From: an uncultured Parabacteroides sp.
Lineage (GTDB): Bacteria; Bacteroidota; Bacteroidia; Bacteroidales; Tannerellaceae
Direction: 5' to 3'
Assembly (NCBI GenBank): GCA_900552415.1
Contig: USAD01000176.1
Span: 1-6,001, forward strand
DNA: 6,001 bases
Part shown: positions 1 to 6,001 of the stretch, piece after piece
Numbering within the stretch: position 1 is the first letter of the stretch
Layout of the letters: each line of letters begins with the position of its first letter
Notes under the pieces: model-generated
Databases searched by the model: none
What the model was told of the DNA's origin: nothing
What the model saw: only the letters and a program-made list of their open reading frames with translations
Made by a program: the position numbers and the translations under genes

Positions 1-87
1 CACTGCAGTGGAGTTCTTTTTTTATGGCAGCGCATTGAATTTTGTGACATTTATTTAATTGTTGGTGACGAAAAAGTATGGGATTTC

Positions 88-119
88 TTAGCCTTGGAAG
101 CGGAAAAAAATTAAATTTG
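88..119 (+). promoter_or_regulatory. Bacteroidetes-type promoter for the xyl operon
   Basis: The sequence TAAATTTG at 112-119 matches the Bacteroidetes -7 consensus TAnnTTTG exactly. At 88-91 lies TTAG, one base off the -33 consensus TTTG, separated by 20 bases, which is within the usual 19-21 base spacing. Transcription would start around 124-128, giving a leader of about 55-60 bases before xylB. This is the only strong promoter match seen upstream of the three xylose genes, so it probably drives them all. The -7 match is seen directly; activity is inferred. Confidence 0.65.
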
Positions 120-127
120 CGTCAATC

Positions 128-148
128 TAATAAGTATTAAGCTTATTA
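128..148. promoter_or_regulatory. Inverted repeat at the presumed transcription start, possible operator
   Basis: TAATAAG at 128-134 is the exact reverse complement of CTTATTA at 142-148, with a 7-base centre. A second, overlapping palindrome TAAGCTTA lies at 138-145. The repeat begins about 8 bases downstream of the -7 element, where a bound repressor would block initiation or early elongation. Xylose operons are normally induced by substrate, and Bacteroides pentose genes are known to be controlled by Nudix-related sugar-responsive repressors. No regulator gene is in this window, so the binding protein is unknown. The arms are AT-rich and only 7 bp, so a chance occurrence or a weak RNA hairpin remains possible. 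Confidence 0.4.
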
Positions 149-150
149 CC

Positions 151-174
151 ATGAAAGAACAATTTAAAAACTGA
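151..174 (+). other. Seven-codon mini-ORF in the xylB leader
   Basis: ATG at 151 opens a frame encoding MKEQFKN and closes with TGA at 172-174, 9 bases before the xylB start at 184. It lies within the predicted leader transcript, directly after the inverted repeat. It could be an upstream ORF affecting xylB translation, or simply an accidental ATG in AT-rich DNA. There is no recognisable Shine-Dalgarno site and no run of regulatory codons, so attenuation by codon is not supported. Confidence 0.15.
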
Positions 175-183
175 TATAAATAT

Positions 184-1677
184 ATGTGCTTATTAGGATG
201 TGACGTAGGAAGCTCGTCCGTGAAAGTGTCGGTCGTAGATAAGGAGACCGGTTTGATTATCGGTTCCGATTTTTATCCGAAAGAGGAGGCGCCGATAAAG
301 GCGAGTCGCCCAGGCTGGGCAGAACAAAATCCGGAAGATTGGTGGTCTTATTTGAAGATAGCGATGCGGGGTGCGTTGGAGAAGGCGAATGTCTCGGGCA
401 AGGACGTGAAGGCAATCGGTATCTCTTATCAGATGCATGGCCTGGTGATTGTCGACAAGAAATTGCAGGTCTTGCGCCCTTCACTGATTTGGTGCGACAG
501 CCGTGCCGTTACTTATGGCGATCTGGCGTTCAAGAATATCGGTGAGAAGTTCTGCTTGTCGCATCTCTTGAATTCGCCGGGTAATTTTACCGCCTCCAAA
601 CTGGCGTGGGTAAAGGAATATGAGCCTGAGATTTTCAAGTCGATCTATAAGATCATGTTGCCGGGTGATTACATCGCCATGCGCCTGACGGGAAGTCCTG
701 TGACGACCGTATCCGGTTTGTCGGAAGGTGTCTTCTGGGATTTTCAGGAGAATAAGGTGTCGGATGAGTTGATGTCGTATTATGGATTCGACAACAGCTT
801 GATACCTGAGATTCGTCCAACCTTTGGCTTGCAAGGTGAGGTGATGGCGAGTGTCGCTTCCGAACTTGGCTTGAAGAAAGGTACGCCCGTGACTTATCGT
901 GCTGGCGACCAACCCAACAACGCCTTGTCGCTGAATGTCCTGAATCCGGGTGAGATCGCTTCGACCGGAGGAACGTCGGGCGTGGTTTATGGCGTGAATG
1001 ATAAAGTCAATTATGATCCCTATTCCCGGGTAAATACGTTCGCTCATGTTAATCACGACGTGAAGGATCCGCGTCTTGGTGTCTTGCTCTGTATCAATGG
1101 TGTGGGCATCCTCAACTCGTGGATCAAGCGTAACGTGGCCAGTGAGTGTACCAGTTATCCGGCCTTGAACGAGTTGGCGGCGACGGTGCCGATCGGATGC
1201 CGGGGCTTGTCTGTCTTGCCTTTCGGCAATGGAGCGGAGCGTATGTTGCGTAATCGTCAGGTGGATTGCTCGATCCACGGCCTGAATTTCAATATCCATA
1301 CCAAGGCGCATGTGGCCCGGGCCGCTCAGGAGGGTATTGTTTATTCCTTTAAATATGGCATGGATATCATGAATGAGATGGGTATCGATATCCGGATTAT
1401 CCGGGCGGGCAAGGCTAACATGTTCCTGAGCCCGATCTTCTGTGAGGCTTTGGCCTGCGTGACCGGTTCGGTGATCGAGTTGTATGATACGAATGGCGCG
1501 GCCGGCGCGGCGAAAGGCGCTGGAATCGGTGCCGGGATCTACAAGACGCCCGAGGAGGCCTTCTCGTCGTTGAAGAAGGTTGAGGTAATCGAGCCGGATG
1601 GATTGAAGGCTAACGAGTATTGTGGGGCTTATGATGTCTGGAAAGACCGGTTGAATCAAGTGGTGACAATCAATTAA
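184..1677 (+). CDS. xylB: Xylulokinase (FGGY-family carbohydrate kinase)
   Basis: XylB phosphorylates D-xylulose with ATP to give D-xylulose 5-phosphate, the last dedicated step before the pentose phosphate pathway, in the cytoplasm. The 497-residue length is typical of FGGY kinases. The N-terminal actin-like domain opens with the phosphate-binding motif GCDVGSSSVK (residues 5-14, with Asp7). The sugar-contacting motif QMHG is at 83-86 and WCDSR at 103-107. A near match to the FGGY family signature is FTASKLAWVK (135-144). The presumed catalytic base is Asp242 in AGDQPNNA, followed by the second phosphate motif TGGTSG (261-266). The C-terminal domain carries the glycine/alanine-rich TNGAAGAAKGAG (436-447). 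The start at 184 is chosen because it leaves the family N-terminus intact. The stop is 20 bases before xylA, consistent with an operon. The FGGY fold alone does not fix the substrate; the xylA and xylE neighbours do. No defect is visible. Confidence 0.95.
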   Translation: MCLLGCDVGSSSVKVSVVDKETGLIIGSDFYPKEEAPIKASRPGWAEQNPEDWWSYLKIAMRGALEKANVSGKDVKAIGISYQMHGLVIVDKKLQVLRPSLIWCDSRAVTYGDLAFKNIGEKFCLSHLLNSPGNFTASKLAWVKEYEPEIFKSIYKIMLPGDYIAMRLTGSPVTTVSGLSEGVFWDFQENKVSDELMSYYGFDNSLIPEIRPTFGLQGEVMASVASELGLKKGTPVTYRAGDQPNNALSLNVLNPGEIASTGGTSGVVYGVNDKVNYDPYSRVNTFAHVNHDVKDPRLGVLLCINGVGILNSWIKRNVASECTSYPALNELAATVPIGCRGLSVLPFGNGAERMLRNRQVDCSIHGLNFNIHTKAHVARAAQEGIVYSFKYGMDIMNEMGIDIRIIRAGKANMFLSPIFCEALACVTGSVIELYDTNGAAGAAKGAGIGAGIYKTPEEAFSSLKKVEVIEPDGLKANEYCGAYDVWKDRLNQVVTIN

Positions 1678-1697
1678 TTACTTAAATAATAAATTAT

Positions 1698-3026
1698 ATG
1701 AGCTTTTATAAAGGTGAGAAGGAATTTTTCCCGGGGATCGGGAAAATCCAGTTTGAGGGTAAGGAGTCTAAAAATCCCTTCGCGTTCCGTTATTACGATG
1801 AGAACAAGATCGTGATGGGTAAACCGATGAAAGATCATTTGCGTTTCGCGATGGCTTATTGGCATACGTTGTGCGCCGAGGGCTCAGACCAATTTGGTGG
1901 CGGAACGAAGACGTTCCCTTGGAATGAGGGAGCGGACGTGATCTCTCGCGCTAAATATAAAATGGATGCCGCTTTCGAGTTCATGACAAAGTGTGGTATT
2001 CCTTATTATTGTTTCCATGATGTTGACGTGGTAGAAGAGGGACCGTCGTTGGCGGAGTTCGAGAAGAATCTGGCGACAATGGTTGAGCACGCAAAAGGCT
2101 TGCAGGCCGCTACAGGCAAGAAGCTGTTGTGGTCTACGGCTAATGTCTTCGGTAACAAGCGCTATATGAACGGCGCGGCGACAAATCCCTATTTCCCGGC
2201 AGTCGCTTGCGCTGGTACGCAGATCAAGAACGCAATCGATGCCTGCATCGCCCTTGGTGGTGAGAACTATGTTTTCTGGGGTGGTCGTGAGGGTTATATG
2301 AGCCTTTTGAACACGAACATGAAACGGGAGAAAGAGCATCTGGCGATGATGTTGACGATCGCTCGCGACTATGGCCGTAAGAATGGTTTCAAAGGTACCT
2401 TCCTGATCGAGCCGAAGCCGATGGAGCCGACAAAGCATCAATATGATGTTGATGCCGAGACCGTGATCGGTTTCTTGCGCCACTATGGACTTGACAAGGA
2501 TTTCGCCCTGAACATCGAGGTGAACCACGCGACTCTGGCGGGTCATACGTTCGAGCATGAGCTTCAGGCAGCCGCAGATGCCGGTATGCTGGGCAGTATC
2601 GACGCGAACCGTGGTGATTATCAGAACGGATGGGATACGGATCAATTCCCGATCGATATCTATGAGTTGACTCAGGCTTGGTTGGTAATCCTGCAGGCGG
2701 GTGGTTTCAAGACTGGTGGTACGAACTTCGACGCTAAGACTCGTCGTAACTCAACCGATCTTGAGGATATCTTTATCGCCCATATCAGTGGTATGGATAC
2801 GTTCGCTCGTGCCTTGTTGGCTGCAGCGGCTATCCTCGAGAACTCTGATTACAAGAAGATGCTTCAGGCTCGTTACAAAAGCTTCGATAGCGGCGAGGGC
2901 AAGGCATTCGAGGAGGGCAAGTTGACTCTCGAGGACTTGCGTACGATCGCCTTGCGTGATGGCGAGCCGAAACAAATCAGCGGAAAGCAGGAGTTGTATG
3001 AGATGTTGATCAGCATGTACATCTAA
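1698..3026 (+). CDS. xylA: Xylose isomerase, long (class II) type
   Basis: XylA interconverts D-xylose and D-xylulose in the cytoplasm using two divalent metal ions in a TIM-barrel active site. The 442-residue length and N-terminal extension place it in the longer class II group, like the E. coli enzyme. Comparison with remembered E. coli numbering gives a constant offset of six. The catalytic pair is His107 and Asp110 in CFHDVD. Metal ligands are Glu238 ([14 protein letters not shown]), Glu274 and His277 ([11 protein letters not shown]), Asp302 (SIDANRGD), Asp313 and Asp315 (GWDTDQF) and Asp345 (TNFDAK). The motif FWGGREGY is at 193-200. All active-site residues are present, so the enzyme should be functional. 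The start at 1698 follows an AT-rich 20-base gap after xylB with no clear Shine-Dalgarno site, as is usual in this phylum. A strong hairpin lies 20 bases after its stop. Confidence 0.98.
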   Translation: MSFYKGEKEFFPGIGKIQFEGKESKNPFAFRYYDENKIVMGKPMKDHLRFAMAYWHTLCAEGSDQFGGGTKTFPWNEGADVISRAKYKMDAAFEFMTKCGIPYYCFHDVDVVEEGPSLAEFEKNLATMVEHAKGLQAATGKKLLWSTANVFGNKRYMNGAATNPYFPAVACAGTQIKNAIDACIALGGENYVFWGGREGYMSLLNTNMKREKEHLAMMLTIARDYGRKNGFKGTFLIEPKPMEPTKHQYDVDAETVIGFLRHYGLDKDFALNIEVNHATLAGHTFEHELQAAADAGMLGSIDANRGDYQNGWDTDQFPIDIYELTQAWLVILQAGGFKTGGTNFDAKTRRNSTDLEDIFIAHISGMDTFARALLAAAAILENSDYKKMLQARYKSFDSGEGKAFEEGKLTLEDLRTIALRDGEPKQISGKQELYEMLISMYI

Positions 3027-3046
3027 TTTCCGGATTTTCTCATAAT

Positions 3047-3093
3047 AAAGTCACAAAGGTTTGTATGCGGAATATAAGCTTTTGTGACTTTTT
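3047..3093 (+). terminator. Intercistronic hairpin with T-run between xylA and xylE
   Basis: AAAGTCACAAA at 3047-3057 is the perfect reverse complement of TTTGTGACTTT at 3081-3091. The stem continues inward through 3066 and 3072 with three G-U wobbles and no bulge, giving about 20 contiguous pairs around a 5-base loop (3067-3071, GCGGA). Five T residues occupy 3089-3093. This is the layout of a rho-independent terminator on the + strand, although the stem is AT-rich. Because xylE follows 16 bases later with no promoter seen between, it is more likely a partial terminator or an mRNA-end stabiliser than a full stop. It could reduce xylE expression relative to xylA and xylB. Confidence 0.7.
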
Positions 3094-3109
3094 CTTAAAT
3101 CGAAGTCTC

Positions 3110-4651
3110 ATGAAAAACAACTATTATATTCTTGGAGTCACGCTGGTCGCGACTCTGGGCGGCCTCTTGTTCGGATACGATACGGCCGTGATCTCTGGAG
3201 CTGTCGAGTCGCTCCGGATCTATTTTATCGAGCCGTTGGGCTTGCCGGTCGGACAGGCGAGTGCCTTGGAGGGCTTTCTCGTCAGTAGCGCCTTGATTGG
3301 CTGTATCCTGGGAGCGACGTTCGCCGGATGGCTTAGCCAGCGTTATGGACGTAAGCCGACGTTGGTGATGGCTGCCGTTCTTTTCTTGCTCTCCGCTATT
3401 GGCGCGGCCTGGCCAGAGATGTTCTTTGGTATGCCGGGGTCGGGCGACCATACTTTCATGTATCATTTTGTCGCTTACCGTGTCTTGGGTGGTATTGGTG
3501 TTGGCCTCGCTTCGATGGTCTCGCCCATGTATATCGCCGAGATGGCTCCGGCCGATCGTCGGGGAAACCTGGTGGCGTGGAACCAGTTCGCGATTATTTT
3601 CGGAATGCTGGTCGTCTATTTTGTCAATTATTCGATCGCCTTGCAGGGCGATGCCGAGTGGTTGCATACGACTGGTTGGCGTTGGATGTTCGCCTCCGGT
3701 ATCATTCCGGCCTCTCTTTTCCTGTTCCTTTTGCTCTTTGTGCCCGAGACGCCCCGTTATCTCGTGATGCGAGGCCGGACAGAACGTGCCTTGGGCATCT
3801 TGGGCCGGATGATGAGCGCTGAGGCGGCTGGGCGTGAACTGGATGATATTAAGGCGAGTTTCAGTGAGAAGGCTCCGTCGATGCGCCCCTATTTCCAGTT
3901 TATGGGAACTTGGCTTTTGCTTTTCTTGGCAGGATACGGACTCCTGTCGCTGTTGGGCAACACGAGCGCGCTCGAGATCGCCCTATTGTTGAGCTTCTGT
4001 GTCGCCCTGCTTTTCCCGATCCGTTCGTTTGGCGTGCTGATCATCTTCGTCGGGGTGATGCTCTCGGCTTTCCAGCAGTTCGTAGGTATTAATGTGGTTC
4101 TTTATTATGCCCCTGAGATCTTTAAGACGATGGGTGCCGCGACTGACGCTGCCCTGTTGCAACAGATTATTGTCGGAGCGGTCAACCTCTCTTTCACGGT
4201 GTTGGCCATCTTTACGGTCGACCGTTTCGGGCGACGCCCGTTGATGATTATCGGTGCCCTGATCATGGCGGCAGCCATGTTGATATTGGGAACCACTTTC
4301 TATGCGCACGAGGTCGGCTTAGGCTCGTTGATCTGCATGTTGGTCTATACGGCAGGCTTCGCCATGTCGTGGGGACCAGTTTGTTGGGTGCTTCTGGCGG
4401 AGATTTTCCCCAACTCGGTACGCTCAACGGTCATGAGTATCGCTGTTGCGGCTCAATGGATCGCGAACTTCCTGGTCTCTTGGAGCTTCCCGATGCTCGA
4501 CAAGAGTGAGTACCTGACTGAGCATTTCAATCATGGTATGGCTTATTGGATCTACGGTTTGATGGGTATCCTGGCGGCCTTGTTTATTTGGCGTTTCATT
4601 CCCGAGACGAAGGGGAAGACGCTCGAGGAGATGGAGCGTTATTGGAGGTGA
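3110..4651 (+). CDS. xylE: D-xylose:proton symporter (MFS sugar porter family)
   Basis: This inner-membrane transporter takes up D-xylose with protons. From ATG 3110 it has 513 residues. Sugar porter motifs appear in order: GGLLFGYDTAVISG (17-30), RYGRKP (78-83), PMYIAEMAPADRRG (139-152), PETPR (212-216), QQFVGINVVLYYAPEIF (322-338), DRFGRRPL (371-378), WGPVCWVLLAEIFP (421-434) and PETKGKT (498-504). Residues matching the proton and xylose sites of E. coli XylE, from memory, are all present: Asp24, Arg124, Gln159, Gln322, Gln323, Asn328, Trp426, Gln449 and Trp450. An ATG at 3065 would add 15 residues, but it lies inside the upstream hairpin, and the shorter form (MKNNYYILGVTLVATLGG) matches the family N-terminus. 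Oddly, between helix 6 and helix 7 there are about 43 more residues than in E. coli, including two hydrophobic stretches (about 267-284 and 287-303). Confidence 0.93.
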   Translation: MKNNYYILGVTLVATLGGLLFGYDTAVISGAVESLRIYFIEPLGLPVGQASALEGFLVSSALIGCILGATFAGWLSQRYGRKPTLVMAAVLFLLSAIGAAWPEMFFGMPGSGDHTFMYHFVAYRVLGGIGVGLASMVSPMYIAEMAPADRRGNLVAWNQFAIIFGMLVVYFVNYSIALQGDAEWLHTTGWRWMFASGIIPASLFLFLLLFVPETPRYLVMRGRTERALGILGRMMSAEAAGRELDDIKASFSEKAPSMRPYFQFMGTWLLLFLAGYGLLSLLGNTSALEIALLLSFCVALLFPIRSFGVLIIFVGVMLSAFQQFVGINVVLYYAPEIFKTMGAATDAALLQQIIVGAVNLSFTVLAIFTVDRFGRRPLMIIGALIMAAAMLILGTTFYAHEVGLGSLICMLVYTAGFAMSWGPVCWVLLAEIFPNSVRSTVMSIAVAAQWIANFLVSWSFPMLDKSEYLTEHFNHGMAYWIYGLMGILAALFIWRFIPETKGKTLEEMERYWR

Positions 4652-4676
4652 CGGCTTTTTGGGGTCCCCTGGCTTG

Positions 4677-4820
4677 GTTCCGGCCGGTCCGGAAGCCCCG
4701 TTCCGGCCGGTCCGGAAGCCCCGTTCCAGTCGGTCCGGAAGCCCCGTTCCGGTCGGTCCGGAAGCCTCGTTCCGGTCGGTCCGGAAGCCTCGTTCCGGTC
4801 GGTCCGGAATTTCCGTTCCC
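4677..4820. repeat. Tandem array of a 23-bp GC-rich repeat, six copies plus a remnant
   Basis: Six adjacent 23-bp units begin at 4677, 4700, 4723, 4746, 4769 and 4792, and the start of a seventh degenerates after 4815-4819. The shared core is GTTCCGG(C/T)CGGTCCGGAA followed by a 5-base tail. Units 1 and 2 are identical (about 78% GC), as are units 4 and 5. Unit 3 has one A for G and the T variant, units 4-5 change the tail to GCCTC, and unit 6 ends TTTCC. Each unit can fold on itself through TTCCGG and CCGGAA around a 5-base loop, and adjacent units can also pair through CCGGAA and TTCCGG. There are no unique spacers, so it is not a CRISPR array. The 23-bp period does not keep reading frame, which argues against coding. 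It begins 25 bases after the xylE stop and may help end the xyl transcript, though no T-run follows it. Confidence 0.9.
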
Positions 4821-4952
4821 GCCTCTTGCCGGTTTATTAAACTTTCGAAAATGTTGTGGCGAAAGCGGGCTGGAATAAATACTTTTCCGTATTTTCGTCA
4901 TCTTGAATCCTTAAGGGTTTATAGATAGTAATTACCAAGAAAAAGTTTTGAC
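4821..4952 (+). promoter_or_regulatory. AT-rich leader of the thioredoxin gene, weak promoter candidate
   Basis: This is the rest of the 301-base gap after xylE. Two near matches to the -7 consensus TAnnTTTG lie at 4880-4887 (TACTTTTC) and 4890-4897 (TATTTTCG), each with one mismatch. No good -33 element sits at 19-21 bases; the closest is TTG at 4854-4856, 23 bases from the first. A 6-bp inverted repeat, CTTTCG at 4842-4847 and CGAAAG at 4860-4865, lies just upstream. The palindrome CCTTAAGG occupies 4909-4916. A promoter is expected here because the array separates two unrelated gene groups, but its exact position is uncertain. Confidence 0.3.
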
Positions 4953-5429
4953 ATGAAAAGTTTGAGAAATGTCTGGATGGCGTTGATGGCTTTCCTGATG
5001 CTGAGTTGTTCCATGTCCGCTAAATCAAACGATGGCGCGGAAAAGGAGGGTGAGTCGACTGTCGCTAAGGGCGAGGTCGTTGTCCTGAACAAGGCGGACT
5101 TCTTGACGAAAGTCTTCGATTACGAGAAGAACAGCCAATGGGTCTATGCGGGCGAGAAGCCTTGTATCATTGACTTTTATGCCGATTGGTGCGGTCCCTG
5201 CCGGCAAGTGGCGCCGATCTTGAGGGATTTGGCCGTCTTGTATAAGAACGACATCATAATATATAAGGTAAATGTGGACCAGGAGAAGGAGTTGGCCGCT
5301 GCGTTTGGTATCCGTAGTATCCCGACGATCCTGTTTATCCCGAAAAAGGGCCAGCCGCAGATGTCGATGGGCGCCCTGCCTCGTGAGGAGTTTGTTAAGC
5401 AGATCGACCATTTCCTGTTGGGTAAGTAA
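4953..5429 (+). CDS. Thioredoxin-fold lipoprotein
   Basis: A 158-residue secreted thioredoxin-like protein, probably acting in thiol-disulfide exchange outside the cytoplasm. Residues 1-18 form a signal peptide with a basic start (MKSLR), a hydrophobic core and a lipobox-like MLSC ending at Cys19, so lipid attachment is likely. Residues 20-42 are a polar linker. The thioredoxin domain spans about 44-158, with the active site WCGPC (79-83, Cys80 and Cys83), the buried Asp74 in IIDFYADWC, and the cis-proline loop RSIPT (121-125, Pro124). The CGPC active site is that of classical thioredoxin, usually a reductase. No acidic cluster typical of Bacteroidetes surface-export signals follows Cys19, so it more likely faces the periplasm. 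The start at 4953 is the only one that keeps the signal peptide; a purine-rich AAGAAAAAG lies 5-15 bases upstream. The substrate and the electron-donating partner are not visible. recR follows 18 bases later. Confidence 0.88.
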   Translation: MKSLRNVWMALMAFLMLSCSMSAKSNDGAEKEGESTVAKGEVVVLNKADFLTKVFDYEKNSQWVYAGEKPCIIDFYADWCGPCRQVAPILRDLAVLYKNDIIIYKVNVDQEKELAAAFGIRSIPTILFIPKKGQPQMSMGALPREEFVKQIDHFLLGK

Positions 5430-5447
5430 AAACGGTTATCAGGGCTT

Positions 5448-6001
5448 ATGATCCAGAAGTATCCCTCCATCTTGCTGGAGAACGCGGTGAGCGAGTTGGC
5501 CTCGTTGCCCGGTATCGGGCGCAAGACGGCCTTGCGTCTCGCTCTCTATTTATTGAAGCGCGACGTGGCCTACGCCGAAGGGTTGGCCTCGTCGGTCGCC
5601 GATTTGAGAAGAAATGTAAAATATTGCCAGGTTTGCCATAACATCAGCGACGAGGATGTCTGCTCGATCTGCTCGAATCCGGCTCGCGACCACCGGACAA
5701 TCTGTGTTGTCGAGAGTATTCGTGAGGTGATGGCGGTCGAGAATACGGGGCAGTTCCACGGTCTTTATCATGTATTGGGAGGCGTGATCTCGCCGATCGA
5801 GGGCATTGGCCCGGGCGATCTGGAGATCGACAGCTTGGTCGATCGCGTCGCGAGTGGCGAGGTAGATGAGGTGATCCTGGCCTTGAGTACGACAATGGAG
5901 GGCGATACGACAAACTTTTTCCTGTATAAGAAATTGGCGGCGTTCGACGTGCGAATCACGACGACCGCCCGTGGTGTCTCGGTCGGTGATGAGATTGAGT
6001 A
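5448..6001 (+). CDS. recR: Recombination mediator protein RecR, 3' end cut by window
   Basis: RecR works with RecO (and RecF) to load RecA onto single-stranded DNA coated with SSB during gap repair. The frame opens at ATG 5448 and runs 184 codons plus two bases to the window edge with no stop. E. coli RecR has about 201 residues, so roughly 15-20 residues are missing. The helix-hairpin-helix DNA-binding region is [17 protein letters not shown] (20-36). The four-cysteine zinc site is Cys60, Cys63, Cys72 and Cys75 (CQVC and CSIC). The Toprim domain runs from about 85, with ICVVES (85-90) and [15 protein letters not shown] (98-112), to [11 protein letters not shown] (174-184), the start of the conserved C-terminal region. 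The start is supported by the intact family N-terminus and by AGGG at 5441-5444, a weak ribosome-binding site close to the ATG. The 18-base gap from the thioredoxin gene suggests co-transcription. No defect is visible. Confidence 0.95.
   Translation, partial: MIQKYPSILLENAVSELASLPGIGRKTALRLALYLLKRDVAYAEGLASSVADLRRNVKYCQVCHNISDEDVCSICSNPARDHRTICVVESIREVMAVENTGQFHGLYHVLGGVISPIEGIGPGDLEIDSLVDRVASGEVDEVILALSTTMEGDTTNFFLYKKLAAFDVRITTTARGVSVGDEIE

Noticed and set aside
1..50. Minus-strand frame from ATG at 48-50 open to the left edge, a possible divergent gene.
   Set aside because: Only 16 codons are visible, with no recognisable motif and no promoter match behind it.
1..114. Open frame of 37 codons from the window edge to TAA at 112-114 on the + strand, possibly the tail of an upstream gene.
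   Set aside because: Its third codon positions are AT-rich, unlike the real genes here, its peptide matches no family I recognise, and its end overlaps the predicted promoter. It may be chance; sequence to the left would decide.
481..1659. Long minus-strand frame of 392 codons inside xylB, and similar ones inside xylA (1884-2645) and xylE (3095-3667).
   Set aside because: They are antisense shadows of well-supported genes; their peptides have no recognisable domains and arise from the G/C-rich third positions of the sense genes.
3065..3109. Fifteen-residue N-terminal extension of XylE from ATG 3065.
   Set aside because: The ATG lies within the hairpin stem and the extension is absent from the family N-terminus; ATG 3110 gives the expected start.
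4677..4820. CRISPR array.
   Set aside because: The units abut with no unique spacers and no cas genes are present.
4546..4928. Three overlapping frames (4546-4878 and 4659-4928 on +, 4596-4901 on -) encoding Arg/Pro/Gly/Ser-rich repetitive proteins across the tandem array.
   Set aside because: They are products of a 23-bp repeat lacking stops in several frames. They overlap the xylE end, all give low-complexity peptides, and the repeat period does not preserve a frame.

Overview
The window looks like a chromosomal segment from the order Bacteroidales. Parabacteroides is my best guess, but this rests on remembered protein similarity and gene order and was not searched. Supporting signs are start codons preceded by AT-rich sequence rather than strong Shine-Dalgarno sites, a Bacteroidetes-type promoter (TAnnTTTG at -7) at the left, G/C-rich third codon positions with AT-rich gaps, and the order xylB-xylA-xylE, which matches what I recall of the Bacteroides xylose locus.

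Layout. 1-183: leader with a promoter (88-119), a short inverted repeat at the likely transcription start (128-148) and a 7-codon mini-ORF (151-174). 184-1677: xylB, D-xylulose kinase. 1698-3026: xylA, xylose isomerase. 3047-3093: a strong intercistronic hairpin followed by T residues. 3110-4651: xylE, a D-xylose:H+ symporter of the major facilitator superfamily. 4652-4952: a 301-base gap with about six copies of a 23-bp GC-rich tandem repeat (4677-4814) and then an AT-rich stretch with a weak promoter candidate. 4953-5429: a thioredoxin-fold lipoprotein. 5448-6001: recR, a recombination mediator, cut by the right edge.

How the genes work together. XylE imports D-xylose across the inner membrane with protons, XylA converts it to D-xylulose, and XylB makes D-xylulose 5-phosphate for the pentose phosphate pathway. 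All three run in the same direction and were probably transcribed from the promoter near 112. The hairpin between xylA and xylE may lower transporter expression relative to the enzymes. Downstream of the repeat array the theme changes: the thioredoxin lipoprotein and recR are closely spaced (18 bases) and could share a transcript, with no evident functional link to xylose.

I did not find an undescribed multi-gene system. The points most worth a second look are the extra hydrophobic insertion of about 43 residues in XylE, the xylA-xylE hairpin (which also moves the xylE start to 3110), and the 23-bp tandem array.
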